From positions 1 through 64,000 of the forward strand of contig JAACJM010000205.1 in assembly GCA_013368315.1 (NCBI GenBank): a stretch of DNA of 64,000 nucleotides, written 5' to 3'. This DNA comes from Tetrapyrgos nigripes. Lineage: Eukaryota; Basidiomycota; Agaricomycetes; Agaricales; Campanellaceae. Below the pieces are notes generated by a model. The model had not been told where the DNA came from, did no database searches, and saw nothing but the letters and a program-made list of their open reading frames with translations. Each line of letters opens with the position of its first letter. The stretch's first letter is position 1. Positions 40,982 to 53,217 of this stretch are shown here, piece after piece. The position numbers and the translations under genes are program-made.

Positions 40982-42577
40982 TTAGAGACCGGACAGAAAA
41001 GACAGAAGCAGCAAAACCGCAGCCATCGCAACCGCAGTCAACGTCTTCAAATTACCCCTCAAACCTGCCAATCCGAGTCCATAGCACTGAGCTTGAGTCA
41101 CGGCAAAGTCAAGTCCACACCAAGTAGTAGACCCGCCATGAAAACCACTGGTTGGTCTAGGACTGGAATTATATGCATGAGGGTGCCTGCCAACGTGAGC
41201 TTTAGCTCTGGGAGTAGCACCAAGCGTTTCCTCATCCAGCACTAGATCCATACTAGTAGGAGATTTTGAAGCATGGGTCCGAGTTGAGGAAACGGGAGAG
41301 CGGCAAGAGTCGTGTATTCCATGCCCATGCAATAGCAGCTGAGGAAAAGAACGCGCTAGTCGTGCTTTTGCAGTCGCACCTAGTGTACCAGTGCCAGCGG
41401 TATCACCACCGACAACCTTCGTTGAACTGGCAGTTAGCAGCTGCAGTTCATTACCGTGGCTGCTAGCTTGGACTTGGACTGGCGATACGACTGGGGACAC
41501 AGATCCAGACCCAGCTGCAGATCCTACTCCAACTCGCGAAAAGCGCGCCTCGTCCATATGCTGCTGTTCATTAAGAAAGGCTCTCTCAGAGCGATCCGAT
41601 TCAGGCGCCAGCGCCAACCTGCATACAGTGCCACTAGTGCCTTCCTGGAAAGTGCCTTCATGAAAAACGCCTTCATGAAAAACCCTTGCCGTAAGTTCCA
41701 CCTTGACTCGTTTGCCGATATTAACCACCACGACTCCACTGTGGCCAACCTTTGGAGGCACTGAAGGACCAGGTGGTGACGCGGTTAATGAAATGGGATT
41801 GGAAAGTTCCGTCGTGCTCGCTGTCGCGGCTGATAATAATGGCCGTGACAGCTGGGAGTTGGTTTGCTGCCTAGATAAAGGCGAGCTTGACCGGGGGCAA
41901 GGGCTCGGAATCCGAGGAAGAAGCTTTTCTGACGAGTTGAAGCCAGGTGGACGAGGTATGGATGGTAATTCTTTCTCCATACCGAGTCGCTCGTGGCTAT
42001 TACGCGCCGTAGCTTTGAAATCAGTGCCCGGAGAGCAAGGAACTGAGGTTTGTTGATGTGTGTCTGAAAACGAGCCCGCGGAGGATCGTGATACGAGTCG
42101 AGGAGAATTGTTGGACGGCGGGAGCTGGGCATTGGGCAGTGGGGACAGTCCTGGAGGAGTCAAAGGGTTTGACTCCGGTTCCAACTCGGCAGCGACGAGA
42201 CTCTCTTCCGAAAGGGGACTTTTGCCTAAAAGACAATCAAATTGAGTATAAATATCAAGAGGAACAGCTGAGAACATTGGACACGTACTGAACGCGGAGG
42301 AAGTCCAATACTTTGATGCCGACCGACTAGCATCATGTACCTTTGTACATCGAGAGAGTCGTCGTTGGCAGACATTTTTAACCTTGATGTGCCATGGGGT
42401 CTTGGGACGATAGGACGGGAAGAGGTAAGGATAGGCGCGACGAAGAAAGACAGGTTTCTTGTAAACGGATATCGTTATGGATGAAGTAGGCATAGAGTCT
42501 TCGATGTTAATTAATTGGTAGTTTGATGGGTATTTTGAAGGGAGAGAAAGGAATGGGTTAGTGAAAATGTCCCCCAT
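40982..42577 (-). CDS. Ser/Pro-rich protein with C-terminal membrane anchor
   Basis: The 63-nt intron 42226-42288 (GTACGT to TTTTAG) is in frame, so the locus reads as one long ORF; splicing leaves 510 residues from the ATG at 42577. An alternative start is the ATG at 42493. Most of the protein is low-complexity Ser/Pro (RIPSPCPRSSSPLSRQQ) and likely disordered. There is a small tandem repeat ARVFHEGVFHEGTFQEGT. The C-terminus ends in one hydrophobic helix, LTAVAMAAVLLLLSFLSGL, with only two residues after it at most, the form of a tail-anchored protein. No enzymatic domain is visible. Confidence 0.65.
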   Translation of the reverse strand: MGDIFTNPFLSLPSKYPSNYQLINIEDSMPTSSITISVYKKPVFLRRAYPYLFPSYRPKTPWHIKVKNVCQRRLSRCTKVHDASRSASKYWTSSAFSTCPMFSAVPLDIYTQFDCLLGKSPLSEESLVAAELEPESNPLTPPGLSPLPNAQLPPSNNSPRLVSRSSAGSFSDTHQQTSVPCSPGTDFKATARNSHERLGMEKELPSIPRPPGFNSSEKLLPRIPSPCPRSSSPLSRQQTNSQLSRPLLSAATASTTELSNPISLTASPPGPSVPPKVGHSGVVVVNIGKRVKVELTARVFHEGVFHEGTFQEGTSGTVCRLALAPESDRSERAFLNEQQHMDEARFSRVGVGSAAGSGSVSPVVSPVQVQASSHGNELQLLTASSTKVVGGDTAGTGTLGATAKARLARSFPQLLLHGHGIHDSCRSPVSSTRTHASKSPTSMDLVLDEETLGATPRAKAHVGRHPHAYNSSPRPTSGFHGGSTTWCGLDFAVTQAQCYGLGLAGLRGNLKTLTAVAMAAVLLLLSFLSGL

Positions 42578-43460
42578 AGATTGGACGTACAAAGTTATTA
42601 TACTCGAGCTCCCTGGGCACGCGCTAAACTCGAGACTAACTTGAGACACAGTGGGCCATGCCAGATCGACGTTTGTCGGTGTTGGGGTTGGGCTGGAGGT
42701 CGGACCCTTGCGTGCTGATCCTTGCTACCGAGATAATGAACCAGAATGAACAGTCTATCCATGGACAGAAAGGCGTAAACATGAAAAGCAGCGTGGTACA
42801 AGCTGTAAGGTGATGAAGAATAATATCGGTGGCTGTGTAAAACCATCTGACTTGGAAGCGGCCCGTAATTTCCGGATCTCCCGAGAATTTTCCGAAAGTC
42901 TTCGAAGCATTTTACAGCCAGGCTATAAATCGAGGTTTTGTAAAGCAAGTCATACATTTCTGCTCTCTGATCCTCAAAGAATGCAAAAGTAAAGGCTAGG
43001 AAAGGCTAGGAAAGGCTGATCCGAGCCTGACTCGCTTATAATATGCAGTGGCTTCCACTCAGAATATCTGATGCAGCTTCCATCAGAATTGTTTTCCGAG
43101 CCTTTCGAGCTTCTGGGTACCGTCATAGCCAGACCTCATCCACCGCCAGCCTTCCTCAGGAGTTCTTATCGCAAACTTATCCACGTCCGCACTTAAGCGT
43201 AAGGAAGTACTTATTCGACGCTTGAGTATCCCATGACGGTCCCGGGTGAGAGAATGCAGTCCTCATGGCCACTTCAACGGAAAACAAGAATTTCTTCGGA
43301 ATGTCGGATGTACAAACAAAAAGATCGCTTCTCTTATCCACATATAAGGGGAACGGTCGGATCACTGCTCCTTCTCTTCCCCACAACCCCAGTGTCCTGC
43401 TGAACCGGTAGCCTCACTTCCTATCCACGACTTTACGCGCCCCGAAACGACCTTTCAAAA
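42578..43460. other. Divergent intergenic region
   Basis: Between the tail-anchored protein (-) and the sugar transporter (+). It contains a short tandem AAAGGCTAGG at about 42992-43015. No gene is supported. Confidence 0.4.
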
Positions 43461-45832
43461 ATGAAGAATTCCAAACTATTAGAAGGACGAAGATTGTATC
43501 ATACTGTCAACTTTGTTGCCGGACTTGCTATCTTTTTGTGCGTCCGAGTTGCTGATTCTCGTCGTTTCCTCGCACTTATCACACAAAAAATCAGTTTTGG
43601 ATATGACCAAGGGATGATGGGCGGGGTCAACACCTCTCCAGACTACGTCCGCACCATGGGACTAGGTACATCATCGTATCAGGGCCCTTCGGAGGGATAC
43701 GTCGTTCATATCACTGAGCCCACGAAGCAGGGAGGAATCGTTAGCAGTGCGCTTTTCGTCGTCTTCACAGTCTGAATGTATCACAGTATTGACTTGTCTC
43801 TAGTTTACTATCTCGGGACTCTATTAGGTTGCCTAATGGCTGGAGTTATCGGAGACAGACTTGGTCGCATCAAAACAATGATGATTGGCGGGATTTGGGT
43901 TATTATAGGTGCTGTCCTACAGTGCTCTGCTCAAAATCTTGCATGGTGAGTTCCCTAACTCATAGCGATTGATTTCGCCTTCTCGGGAACTAATCAAACC
44001 TCATATAGGATGTTGTGTGCAAGAGTGATAAACGGTATTGGCACAGGCTATCTCAACGCCATCGTCCCCGTGTGGAGTGCAGAAGTTGCGACTCACACGT
44101 CTCGAGGTAGAGTCCCAGGCTCCATCAATTGACTTGCAATGATTCCGTGTCCTAATGCGTCTTATTGTAATCCGGCAGGTGCTTTCATCGCCTTGGAGTT
44201 CACTCTCAACATTTTTGGAGTTGTCGTCGCTTACTGGCTGGAATTTGGCTTGGGTTTCATTGGAGATGGCAGGTCCCAAATACGATGGAGGTTTCCTATT
44301 GCGTTTCAGATTATCCCTGTGACAGTTTTCATGGTGAGTCCTTTTTTCAATGCTCGGAGGGGTCTACGAACTTATTGTGGATAGGTTGCATTATATTGGA
44401 TGCCCGAGTCTCCTAGATGGCTCATCAAAGCCGGACGTATCGACGAGGCTAAGACGATCCTCCGACGCCTACGAGTACACGAGTCTCCTGCTACACATGC
44501 CACGGATTCTCCTGCTGGGACTCCTGTCGACGAAACCGGCGAAAAGGGACACAGTATCGCAGAAGCCGAGTTCAATTCGATCGTGGAAGTTGTGAAACTA
44601 GAACAAAAGCACTCCAAGATGAATAACTATTGGAACATGTTCTGGGGAATTGGGTCGGGGGATTTGCATATTGCGAGGAGGGTACAATTGGCAATTTGGT
44701 TGCAGATTATTCAGGAGTGAGTCTCCAAGCGAGTCAAGGTCGTCTTGTTTGCAGAAATCATTGTCACTGACTTCACGTACGTGTACGTATGCTATGCTCT
44801 AGATGGGTTGGAATCGCGGCTATCACTGTCTACGCTCCTACGATTTTCGCAGAGGCTGGGTACGGAGCTCGCAAATCGCAATGGCTTTCTGGCCTGAACG
44901 ATGTGAGCAAAGATGATCATTCAAGAGTAAAATCTCACCCTCTACAAGGTCACATATATGATTGCTACGCTCCTCGCTGTGGTGACCATAGACCGTTGGG
45001 GACGTCGTGTTGGTCTTTGGTGGGGCTCAGTCGGGCAAGGTATCTCGATGGTAAATATACGTACTTGTTTCGGAGACATCCACATTCAAGATATCCTCAC
45101 GTCCCTTGCCAGATTTTAGCTGGCGCCTTCTCTCGCCTCCTGCGCGATCACCCAGAAAAAGCATCACAATATGGAGGAGCTGCGGCATTCTTCGTCTTCC
45201 TCTACACGGCCATCTTTGGAGCGACCTGGTTGACGATTCCTTGGGTGTATCCAACCGAGGTTTGTATAAACTTGGATACAGTCTGCTTGTGCGAATAGGA
45301 GCTAACTGCGCTATACATCATGATACAGATTTTCCCGCTAGAAGTACGTGCTCGAGGCAACGCATGGGGTGTCGTAGGATGGAGTATAGGTAACGGGTGG
45401 CTCACGTTGCTTAACCCCATCATGTTCAATGCTATTCAAGAGAAGTAAGTTTTGCCTTGCCATTCTTCGCTCGAGTGGAATTCTGAACTTTGGCCCCTTC
45501 CTCGTTCTCCAGTACTCTGCACATATTCGGAGCTATCAATTTCCTCTCAATCCCGATGGTATGGGCGCTGTATCCGGAGACTGGTGCGTACCTTCATGGG
45601 ATCTCTCTTTTCGTTTACATACGGTGGCATCAATCCGTTTAATACCACTTCCACAGCCAACCGAACTCTGGAGGAAATGGATCTGCTTTTCGCTAGCAAG
45701 AGTCCTTTCGTATGGGATGAAGAGAGAAACTTTAAGAGATTGAAAGAGCAGATGGCTCAAACTGGCAAGGGAGTCGACGCCGTCATTGCTAAGCCTGCGG
45801 AAGACATGGCTAATGAGAAGGTGGATGATTGA
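43461..45832 (+). CDS. MFS hexose/monosaccharide transporter
   Basis: Twelve exons keep phase: 43461-43537, 43595-43746, 43804-43945, 44009-44106, 44179-44333, 44385-44716, 44803-44902, 44949-45050, 45113-45259, 45329-45444, 45513-45583 and 45657-45832, giving 555 residues. Sugar-porter motifs are present in order: FGYDQGMMGGV in TM1, GDRLGRIK after TM2, PESPRWLIKAGR after TM6, DRWGRR between TM8 and TM9, and VYPTE plus PET near the end. It should move hexoses across the plasma membrane by proton symport; substrate range cannot be read. The central loop is somewhat long and acidic, and the C-terminus is cytosolic. It ends 66 bp from the convergent UTP16-like gene. Confidence 0.92.
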
Positions 45833-45898
45833 TGCAAATAGAAAAGGATTTCTGGTATTGAGGCAAACACGCATGGATAGATTCAGTCCGGGGTTATT

Positions 45899-46988
45899 TT
45901 ACATACCAACCGACGACCATTGGAAATGTGTACTAGAAACGAATAGAGAATGCATATCACGAGCTTCTGACAAAATGCGCTGCAGGCCCTTGGAGTTGTC
46001 CTCTCATGCTTCCGAGATTAACTGTATCAAGATAACAGTTAGCCATTTCAAACAAAGTAAAGGAGAAAGTGATGAATGAGCGTGATAGACTAATGAATTC
46101 TCGTAAAGAACACTCACCAGCTCTTCGCTCCCAACCCCGTGTCCTCGACTTCTGCCCGTCACCCTTCAGACGGAGATTGCGATTGAGAAATTTCTTCACT
46201 TTAGCGGAGGGTACTGTCGTAGAGCTAGCCCTCGGTAGTACAGTGTTGGGGTTTGACAAAGTCCGTATAGCTCGAGAACTAGACGAAATAAACATGAAGG
46301 CCAGAAGTAAGCATTAGGCAAAGACTCACCCTACAACAGTGTCTTTTGGTCCTTTCCTGGCCTTCTTCCGCTTTTTGACTTGCTTGACCTGTTTCGTCTG
46401 CTTTTTGGGCTCTTTCGAAGCTTTTTGAGAAAAAGCAGAAGCGAACAAATGGTCGGGAAGGTGATTTGATTTTGGTCTAGACTTGAAGGAAAGAGCTTCG
46501 CCTAAGTCTTCTTCGTCACTGTCCTCAACATCATCCATATCCTCGTCCTCGTTGTCCTCCATTCCTTCTTCCTCTTCTTCCTCCTCGTCCCCCGAAGCTT
46601 CCTCACTATCATCGATGACTGCCATTCTTCCTTCTCCTTCATCATCATCCTCTTCATCCGAGCCCAACCCAGACTCCTCCTCAGCTTGTTGCATAGCCCG
46701 CAGCATTCTAGTTTCCACGTCATTTACAGGTCGTTCTGTCACGTCATCCTCCTGGTCCTCATCCACAGCCTCAAATTTTTTCCTCTTCTGAGCCCGCTCC
46801 TTCAGCTGCTTATCCATCTCTCTGTTTCTCTCCTTCTTAACCTTCCTTGACGCTCTCTCCTTCTCCTCGACTGCTTTTCGTAGTCTCTGGGATTGTTTCT
46901 GAGCAGACTGTTTTGAGGCGGACAATGACAAGGCTTCAGGCAAATCATCTTCTGACTCTGCGTCGGATTCCTGGCGATAAGGAGGCAT
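45899..46988 (-). CDS. UTP16/Bud21-like nucleolar acidic protein
   Basis: Three exons: 46988-46330, 46278-46118 and, less certainly, 46002-45899, giving about 307 residues. The N-terminus is a Lys/Glu-rich coiled coil (RKVKKERNREMDKQLKER), followed by long acidic runs. A basic KKRKKARKGPKDTVVG segment then leads to a short conserved-looking block, NTVLPRASSTTVPSAKVKKF, followed by LNRNLRLKG. The latter resembles the C-terminal end of yeast Bud21/Utp16, a U3 snoRNP component in 18S rRNA processing. The similarity is short, so the assignment is tentative. A nucleolar role is also suggested by the alternating acidic and basic composition. Confidence 0.5.
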
Positions 46989-47769
46989 AGCTGGTGTGGA
47001 AGACGAGGTCACAGGAGGGAAGTGGAAAATTTGCAGTGTAATACACATACGGCAATACATTCTCACGGTGATCGTCCACGTGACTGGCGCGACCTCTTTG
47101 GGTTCAAGTCGCGCTGGCCGAGGAGTTGTGAATATCCTCGCGACATTCACGCAAGTATCTATCAAGAGCTCATCGTATATGTTTTTCAGACGCGCACTCA
47201 GCATCGGGCTCAGACCGTGTCTGGGCTACACTATCTTACTGTACAACTATACGCAAGTATTAAAATGCTGAGTGAAAACGATTGTAGAACGGAAGGCCGC
47301 AGCCTTCCAGCTACAGTCCCATGGATACTGTCTCAATTTATCAACATTGAAGAGAATAGACACTTACAGAAGCAGGAGGAGATTACGGGATTCCTGCAGG
47401 TTCGGAACAGGGCCGTTGACAGGCCGCCGTCGGGGTTCCGCGCTGACTGTCATTATTCACCGGCGAACGAAGTCTCCTATCACCAAAATAGCTCCAGTAT
47501 ACGCAAATCATTGTGGATACTCACCCAGGCTGTGTTATTCCGAGGTGGCCATCATCCGTCAGTAAACCATCAGTGATACGAGCGGACACAATCAACAGTA
47601 CTACAAACGGTGGCGTGGCTGGCCAAGTCTTATTTGATGACTCTATAAATAATTTAATGTACAGAAGACTCGGAGGTCAGTATCTATAGGGTAGTGACTA
47701 GCGATATAATTATACAGGTATAGAGTAGGTAGCATCTATGAAAGCGAGAAGAGGGGAGCGTAGAATCTA
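46989..47769. other. Intergenic, no gene seen
   Basis: A long plus-strand frame (47022-47576) has no domain and poor codon character. It is partly antisense to the upstream leader of the UTP16-like gene. Nothing else is recognised. Confidence 0.4.
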
Positions 47770-48468
47770 TCAACGAGTCAAACCCATGGAGGCAAGACGG
47801 CGGTCTAGGACGGTACGCCACTTGACGTAGATACCCTCTGACGGAGATGGAGCGTACCGACACAGTTCGTAGAGTACCAGCTGTTCCTGAAAGCCAGCGT
47901 TCACCCAGATTTGTTCACGGACTACCGAGCATACATGTCAAAAGAGAGCAGGAATGTAACCTCGATATTTGACGAACTCACCTCTTCTAACCATTTCCAG
48001 TGCTTTGACAGAGCTGATATGTTCCGTGAACATTACTAGACATTTGAAAAGTCGATTAGTTTAGAGTCAACAGACGACCTCGAGGAGACTGACAATAAGC
48101 TGCAATAACAACAGCACTCCTCGACACTCCGTGGTCACAGTGCACGAGTATCACGCCGCCATCCTGGAGAGAAGTTTGGATGAAGTTGACCGCACATGGT
48201 AGGTGTATCAATAAATCTTCGTAGTCGACGTCTTCAATCGCTATACGCTTATGACGGATGCCCGACTCGGGGAGTTCAGCAGGAATTGGGTCGGTGCATA
48301 CAGAGAGAACATGTGTTATGCGATGTTCGGTGAGAGAACGCGTCGAACGCGCTGATATCAGACTAGAAAGTCGTTGAAGAATGAGTAAGAACTTGGGGAG
48401 CATCCGCCTTACTTTCCAAGGTAGAGTCTATTAGGGATGATTGCACTGATGTTCTTCCAGTTTCCCAT
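47770..48468 (-). CDS. Dual-specificity protein phosphatase
   Basis: Four exons in phase: 48468-48413, 48362-48094, 48035-47982 and 47921-47770, giving 176 residues. The signature loop VHCDHGVSRSA (Cys nucleophile and Arg of the CX5R motif) is at about residues 98-108, and the upstream general-acid region DVDYEDLL at about 69-76. The N-terminus, IIPNRLYLGNLISARSTRSL, is the usual DUSP entry (xxLYLGxxxxA), followed by ITHVLSVC. The size fits a compact atypical DUSP without a docking domain. It dephosphorylates Ser/Thr/Tyr-phosphorylated proteins or other substrates; the target is unknown. Confidence 0.88.
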
Positions 48469-50566
48469 TGTTCTTTGTTGCTGTGGGTGCTTTCCGGTGT
48501 ACCTTAGTTGTAGCTTGGTCGTTTGCAAGGGAAATAGGTTCGTGAAAATTCTGCCCTGACGGTGCCTGTTCTTGTACTTGCTGAAAACGCTCTCTGCATT
48601 CCGGTTTTTGGCTCGACCGCTGACTTTTCGCAAAACTTCATTACTAAGCCCATGCCGTGACATACCGTTCGGTTGTCCGTCGCTTGTGAAAGCGGTTGCA
48701 GCAAGTGCACCAAAGGCGATTGTATGTCGAGATCGTTTCTCGCGTTGAACCTCAATTTCTCCACAGGCAGGGAAGTACTAACCCCATTTGGGTAAAGATC
48801 ATCTCTATCCGTGCGCATACCACTTGTCCCGGTCCAAAACGGTACCAATTCTTGCTGAGATCCTGTGTTAGGGAGTTTCCAATGAATAGCATCGCTGATC
48901 GCGCCGCTTTCTGGAGTTGAAAACTGTACTTAGATACTGGCTTTTGGCTCGAAGAAATTCCAAAGAATATCGTTCCATCTAAATCGAACCATTTTCAGTT
49001 AGTCGATCTAGTCCCAGTGTGCGCTAGCCGTGAGAGTCTGGTGCAGGTTCTTTAGGCTCTTACCAATCACTTCTTCAGCAATTCTTCAGCAATTCCTCAG
49101 CACCGTCTAAGCTTTACTCAGCAACTTCGAATTTGGAAATCTCGTGACATTGATCCCGATCCCAGACTCTGGTCAATGAATGATACTTGGGGTTTGCTAG
49201 CAGAACCACTCCAACTCCTGCTTCAGTGCCTTCACCTGTCCATGGCTACCGAAGCCAGAGTGAATGCCCGATATTTCCGTATGATCATTTTTTCTGTAGC
49301 CAACCAAGGTTCCAGGTGAACTCCTTTAAGGTGCACTCAATATCGCCACCGGAGGCGTCCTGGAAACTTGATATCTTGTTTCAAGTATCAACATTGAAAT
49401 GCCGGCGGCAGAGCGAAAATCTGATTAACATCGTTCATTGTCCGAGTCGCTAGCTGGCTAACCTTGCTTTCCGCTATCGAGGTTCACCGTTTGACAATAA
49501 GAAATATTCACGCCCGATGGAGGATTGCTTTTGGATACCAAGTAGTCGACGGCACTCCCTGGATATGATATCCTCATCAGAATGTATGAACTCTCCTCGA
49601 ATTCATCGGTTATCGTTGTGATGAGACGATTCTAACACCGGTCTCCCAATCTTCTGAACCACAGCGTCCGATACCAAAAATGCCCAGAAGATGCCCACTG
49701 TTGGTAGGCATCAGCCACTTGTAACGCCAGCCCATAGTCGGCTGACCTTATCCCCGACCCCAAAGACGCCCATCAGTACTAGTACATAGCACGATTAATT
49801 CCTTTCTTTGATTCAATTCCTGGCCACTTTACCGACTTTACTACTGCCGTACGTGTAATGTATATGGACTCTTTGTTCTTACGCGGGCGGGGCTCTTCTA
49901 GAATTCAAGAGTCTCCTTTTGCCACACAGTGAGTACGATGGAGACCGGGCTTGTGAATGTCTGCTGTCCAACTTGAGGTCCTGATCAGCTTCCTGAGTTT
50001 CAGAAATATCAAAGAAATCATAGCACGGCGTACTTCAAGCAGGTGTTTAGGTATCACCGGAATCCACAAAGTAAGGTAAGTTCCATGGAGGTCGGATTTC
50101 TGTGGGCGCATATGTATGAAAGATTGACTCTACGATCGCGACTACATCACTGATGATGATCGACGGGATCGTACCTCGAGACAGAGTAGTATATATGTAC
50201 AGTTCTGATCCATAGGAGCAAGGTATATTCAGTATCTCTCTTGTACCATGTACGCGTATGCATATATTGACGGTATGTCCGTTTCGTAGCTCTATTATCT
50301 CAGGAGCTTTGACATTATCATTGTACAAAGACACCGTCTACGAAACCTTGTCATCGCCCAGGATGTCAAGATCTTCTCGTGAAGGTCATTAAAAAATAAA
50401 ATAAAAATCATGATCAAACCGGGGAGTCGCTGCCTCAGCACGTTAAGCATCAAGCTCAACTTTGGGGATAACTAGGCGACACTCTACCAGCCGAACGTCC
50501 TATAAAGCGATAAGGAATCAATCATCCTAGTCAACAATGATGAAAAGCAAAAGATCAATCGAGAAC
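48469..50566. other. 2.1-kb gene-poor stretch
   Basis: ORFs here are short and lack domains. 49070-49090 contains a small CAGCAATTC duplication. I see no RNA gene or transposon signature. Confidence 0.4.
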
Positions 50567-52870
50567 TTACTCTTCATGAACTTCCACGCCACCCACTTGA
50601 TCTCTTCTAACCCGATCCACCTTGCCAACCTCATCGAATACCCCGTCCGCCATACCAACGGGTCCACATACACCTACTACGACACCCTTCAGCCTCCCTC
50701 GATCCTTCGCTCCCTCTTCATCATCGTATCTAGTCCTCTTACTACCACTCCTACTGAGGCTTTTCTCCCTCCCATAGCGGCGCTGTGACCTCGATCTAGA
50801 TCTACTCGAGGGAGTCCTTCTCAAGGCTGCAGCTCTTGATATGGCGTCCTCGACAATTTTACTTATTTTCGGACGACCAGGCGATAAAGTGAGCTTTGTT
50901 GAACGGAAGAAGTCGGGTTTGAATGGAAAGACACCGACGGGTGCGCGAGTGTAGAAGACTGAGATGTGTAGAGGAGTGAAGATGGATTCTTGGATCATGG
51001 ATGTCAGAAGGGGAATCAGAGGGACTAGTGAGGCTGTGAGTGAATGAGGACGGGGAACGTCAATTATTAAATCAGTGATGCTCGCTTCGTTACATGATAG
51101 ACGATACTTACCAGGATCCTGGACACTCCAGACTAATTGTATGAATTTCACTCTGCTGTTTCCGTCCAAATCCTTCTGGATCAATTCCTGAATCGCAGAC
51201 AGCGCAAAACTGATGCCACTTCCACCAACAACGAACACAGCCGCTGAAAAGCTGGCAAAAATCCTGTGTCCTGGACCGCCTGTGATGCCAGTGAGGAGAG
51301 ACAGCTCAGAAAAAGAACCAGGATCAAACGCTAGTAGACATGTCAAACTCACCGTATGGACCCTCAACCATAACTTTTACCCTCACTCCTTCGTACCCTT
51401 CTCTTTTACTCTCCTCGTCACGCATGCCCTCCTTAGCCAACTCAAACAGTTTCCCAGTCCAGTCACCCGACTTCTTGGCTAGTAGAATCATGCCTTCTTC
51501 TCCTTTGGTGACAGAAGCAATCGTGAAAGGGTGCGTCTCAACCCAGGAAGTACGCCCCAGCGCGCTAGAAAATATTCGTAAACGAACATGTTGTCCGCCG
51601 CGCCATCCGGCGTTTATACTAGGGATTTCTATTCGGGCCAGTTGAAGAGAAGGAAGAGCTCGGATAGTAGCTGTGGTGACCCGGGTTTTGAGTGTTCTGA
51701 AGACGACTACGTCAGCCAGCCAAGGGACGAAGGAGGCAAACAGGAAGGGCAGGGACAGTTTAGAATGAGTGTATGTCTGGAAATTTGAGAGTCGTTCAGA
51801 ACTCATCATTCATGTATGCACAACGCTTACCGAGGGGAAAAGCAGAATGACGCTGATGATGTGAGTGGCGAGGAAAAAGTTATAGGCCTTGTTGCGCCAG
51901 AATTCGACAGAGAAGAAAAATAAGAGGTCTACACAGATGGTAGCAATTAATCCCCAGTAAATGTTAGGCCTAGCTATGTTCTTGACAAAAGTGCCTTCGT
52001 TAGTCCATCTGTAAACTGAAAACATTTTTCTTTCTCGAAATTCGCAACGAGTAGGAGGGAAATGACGTACTGTAGCCCAGTGTATGAACATTGACAGCCA
52101 AGAAGACGACTCGGCCGGTGAACCGATGCATAAAATTCACCTGTCCCATAAAGCCAACGTCATGGTGAGATATACATCACGGATACATAATGGCTGAAAT
52201 CTCTGACCTTTTCGTAGCCAACACCGATGAGGGAAGTCAATATCCCATTCTTTACCGCAAATCCAAAGACGATTGGAAACTGTGACACGGCGATATATCC
52301 ATAACGATAAGGATCCGTGAACACATTCGTACTGTAGAACGATGGAAAAGCCAGAGCTGCGAGATAGACCGCCATTGTACATACGTGGAACGCCGACACA
52401 CCCGGGGTTACTCGGCGATGTAACAGTCTGAGCACCGGACGCAAAGGACGGACACAAGAAGTGACGTGAGGTGGATAGGATGGAGGCGCAGGGTTTTCTC
52501 TGTCATCGATACGCTGGGTATGCCACTGATACGAGCCGTAATTGACATGACTGTCGTCAGTGGATAAGTCCCGATGGTTCACCCCGAGCTCAGAATTGAA
52601 ACGGGCGAGACGACGACGGTGACTTCTTCGGAGATGAAGATGGTGAAGCAGCTGGCCATTTGTGAATTCTGATATGCTCCAAAGGCGAGCAAGCGCTCGA
52701 GGTAAACGGAGAAGAACAATGAAGAGGAATAGGGCAATAAGGGCGAGGTCAGTGTAGTAGACAATCGTCAGTGCACTCAGTGGTTTCGCTGGTGCTGATG
52801 CCACTGTGACCGTGATTGACGGTGCTGCATCTGAGGGTTGAGTAGCAGCAGAGTCGGATGTAAAGGACAT
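50567..52870 (-). CDS. Ferric/cupric reductase (FRE family) with Arg/Ser-rich insert
   Basis: Six exons in phase: 52870-52208, 52140-52071, 52015-51831, 51776-51353, 51279-51112 and 51033-50567, giving 658 residues. Features in order: N-terminal membrane span and a basic loop; a ferric-reductase membrane domain with heme-ligand histidines in VNFMHRF, NVHTLGY and FFLATHIIS; an FAD-binding segment (WVETHPFTIAS, at about residue 360); the NADPH-binding VVGGSGISFAL; and the terminal VCGPVGM motif. It would pass electrons from cytosolic NADPH through FAD and two hemes to reduce external Fe3+ or Cu2+ at the plasma membrane. Unusually, an Arg/Ser-rich stretch (SRSRSRSQRRYGREKSLS) followed by an acidic patch is inserted between the last two NADPH motifs. 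Confidence 0.9.
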
Positions 52871-53217
52871 GACTGCACACGACTTGTCTGCTTCAAATCC
52901 CTACTCCAGATCAATAACCGTCGACTTCGACTGGATATAAGTACCTGCCAAAGGTGTGATGAGCGACGTAGACAAATTGCACAATAAGTACAGAGGTCAG
53001 CATACCCAGACAGGTCAGAAAATGGCGGAGAACAACGTGGTAGCGGGGAGAGTTACAGTGAGCATAACGAAAATTTTGCGATATAAATGGTTCTGCATGG
53101 AAAAAACGAGGCAGGCGACTGCGGGAAACTCGGGATGCGATTCCCGCCGACACGTGTTCTGGGGACTGCACAGCTTTTCCTCCTTTCACCTCGACTCTTT
53201 GTTTCCCAATTGGTAGA
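52871..53217. other. Divergent intergenic region
   Basis: Shared upstream region of the ferric reductase (-) and the micro-exon gene (+). I see no further feature. Confidence 0.35.

Noticed and set aside
46483..46791. Ser-rich plus-strand ORF
   Set aside because: Antisense shadow of the Glu/Asp runs in the UTP16-like gene.
47022..47576. 184-codon plus-strand ORF
   Set aside because: No recognisable domain, partly antisense to the UTP16-like leader, no promoter or splice support.
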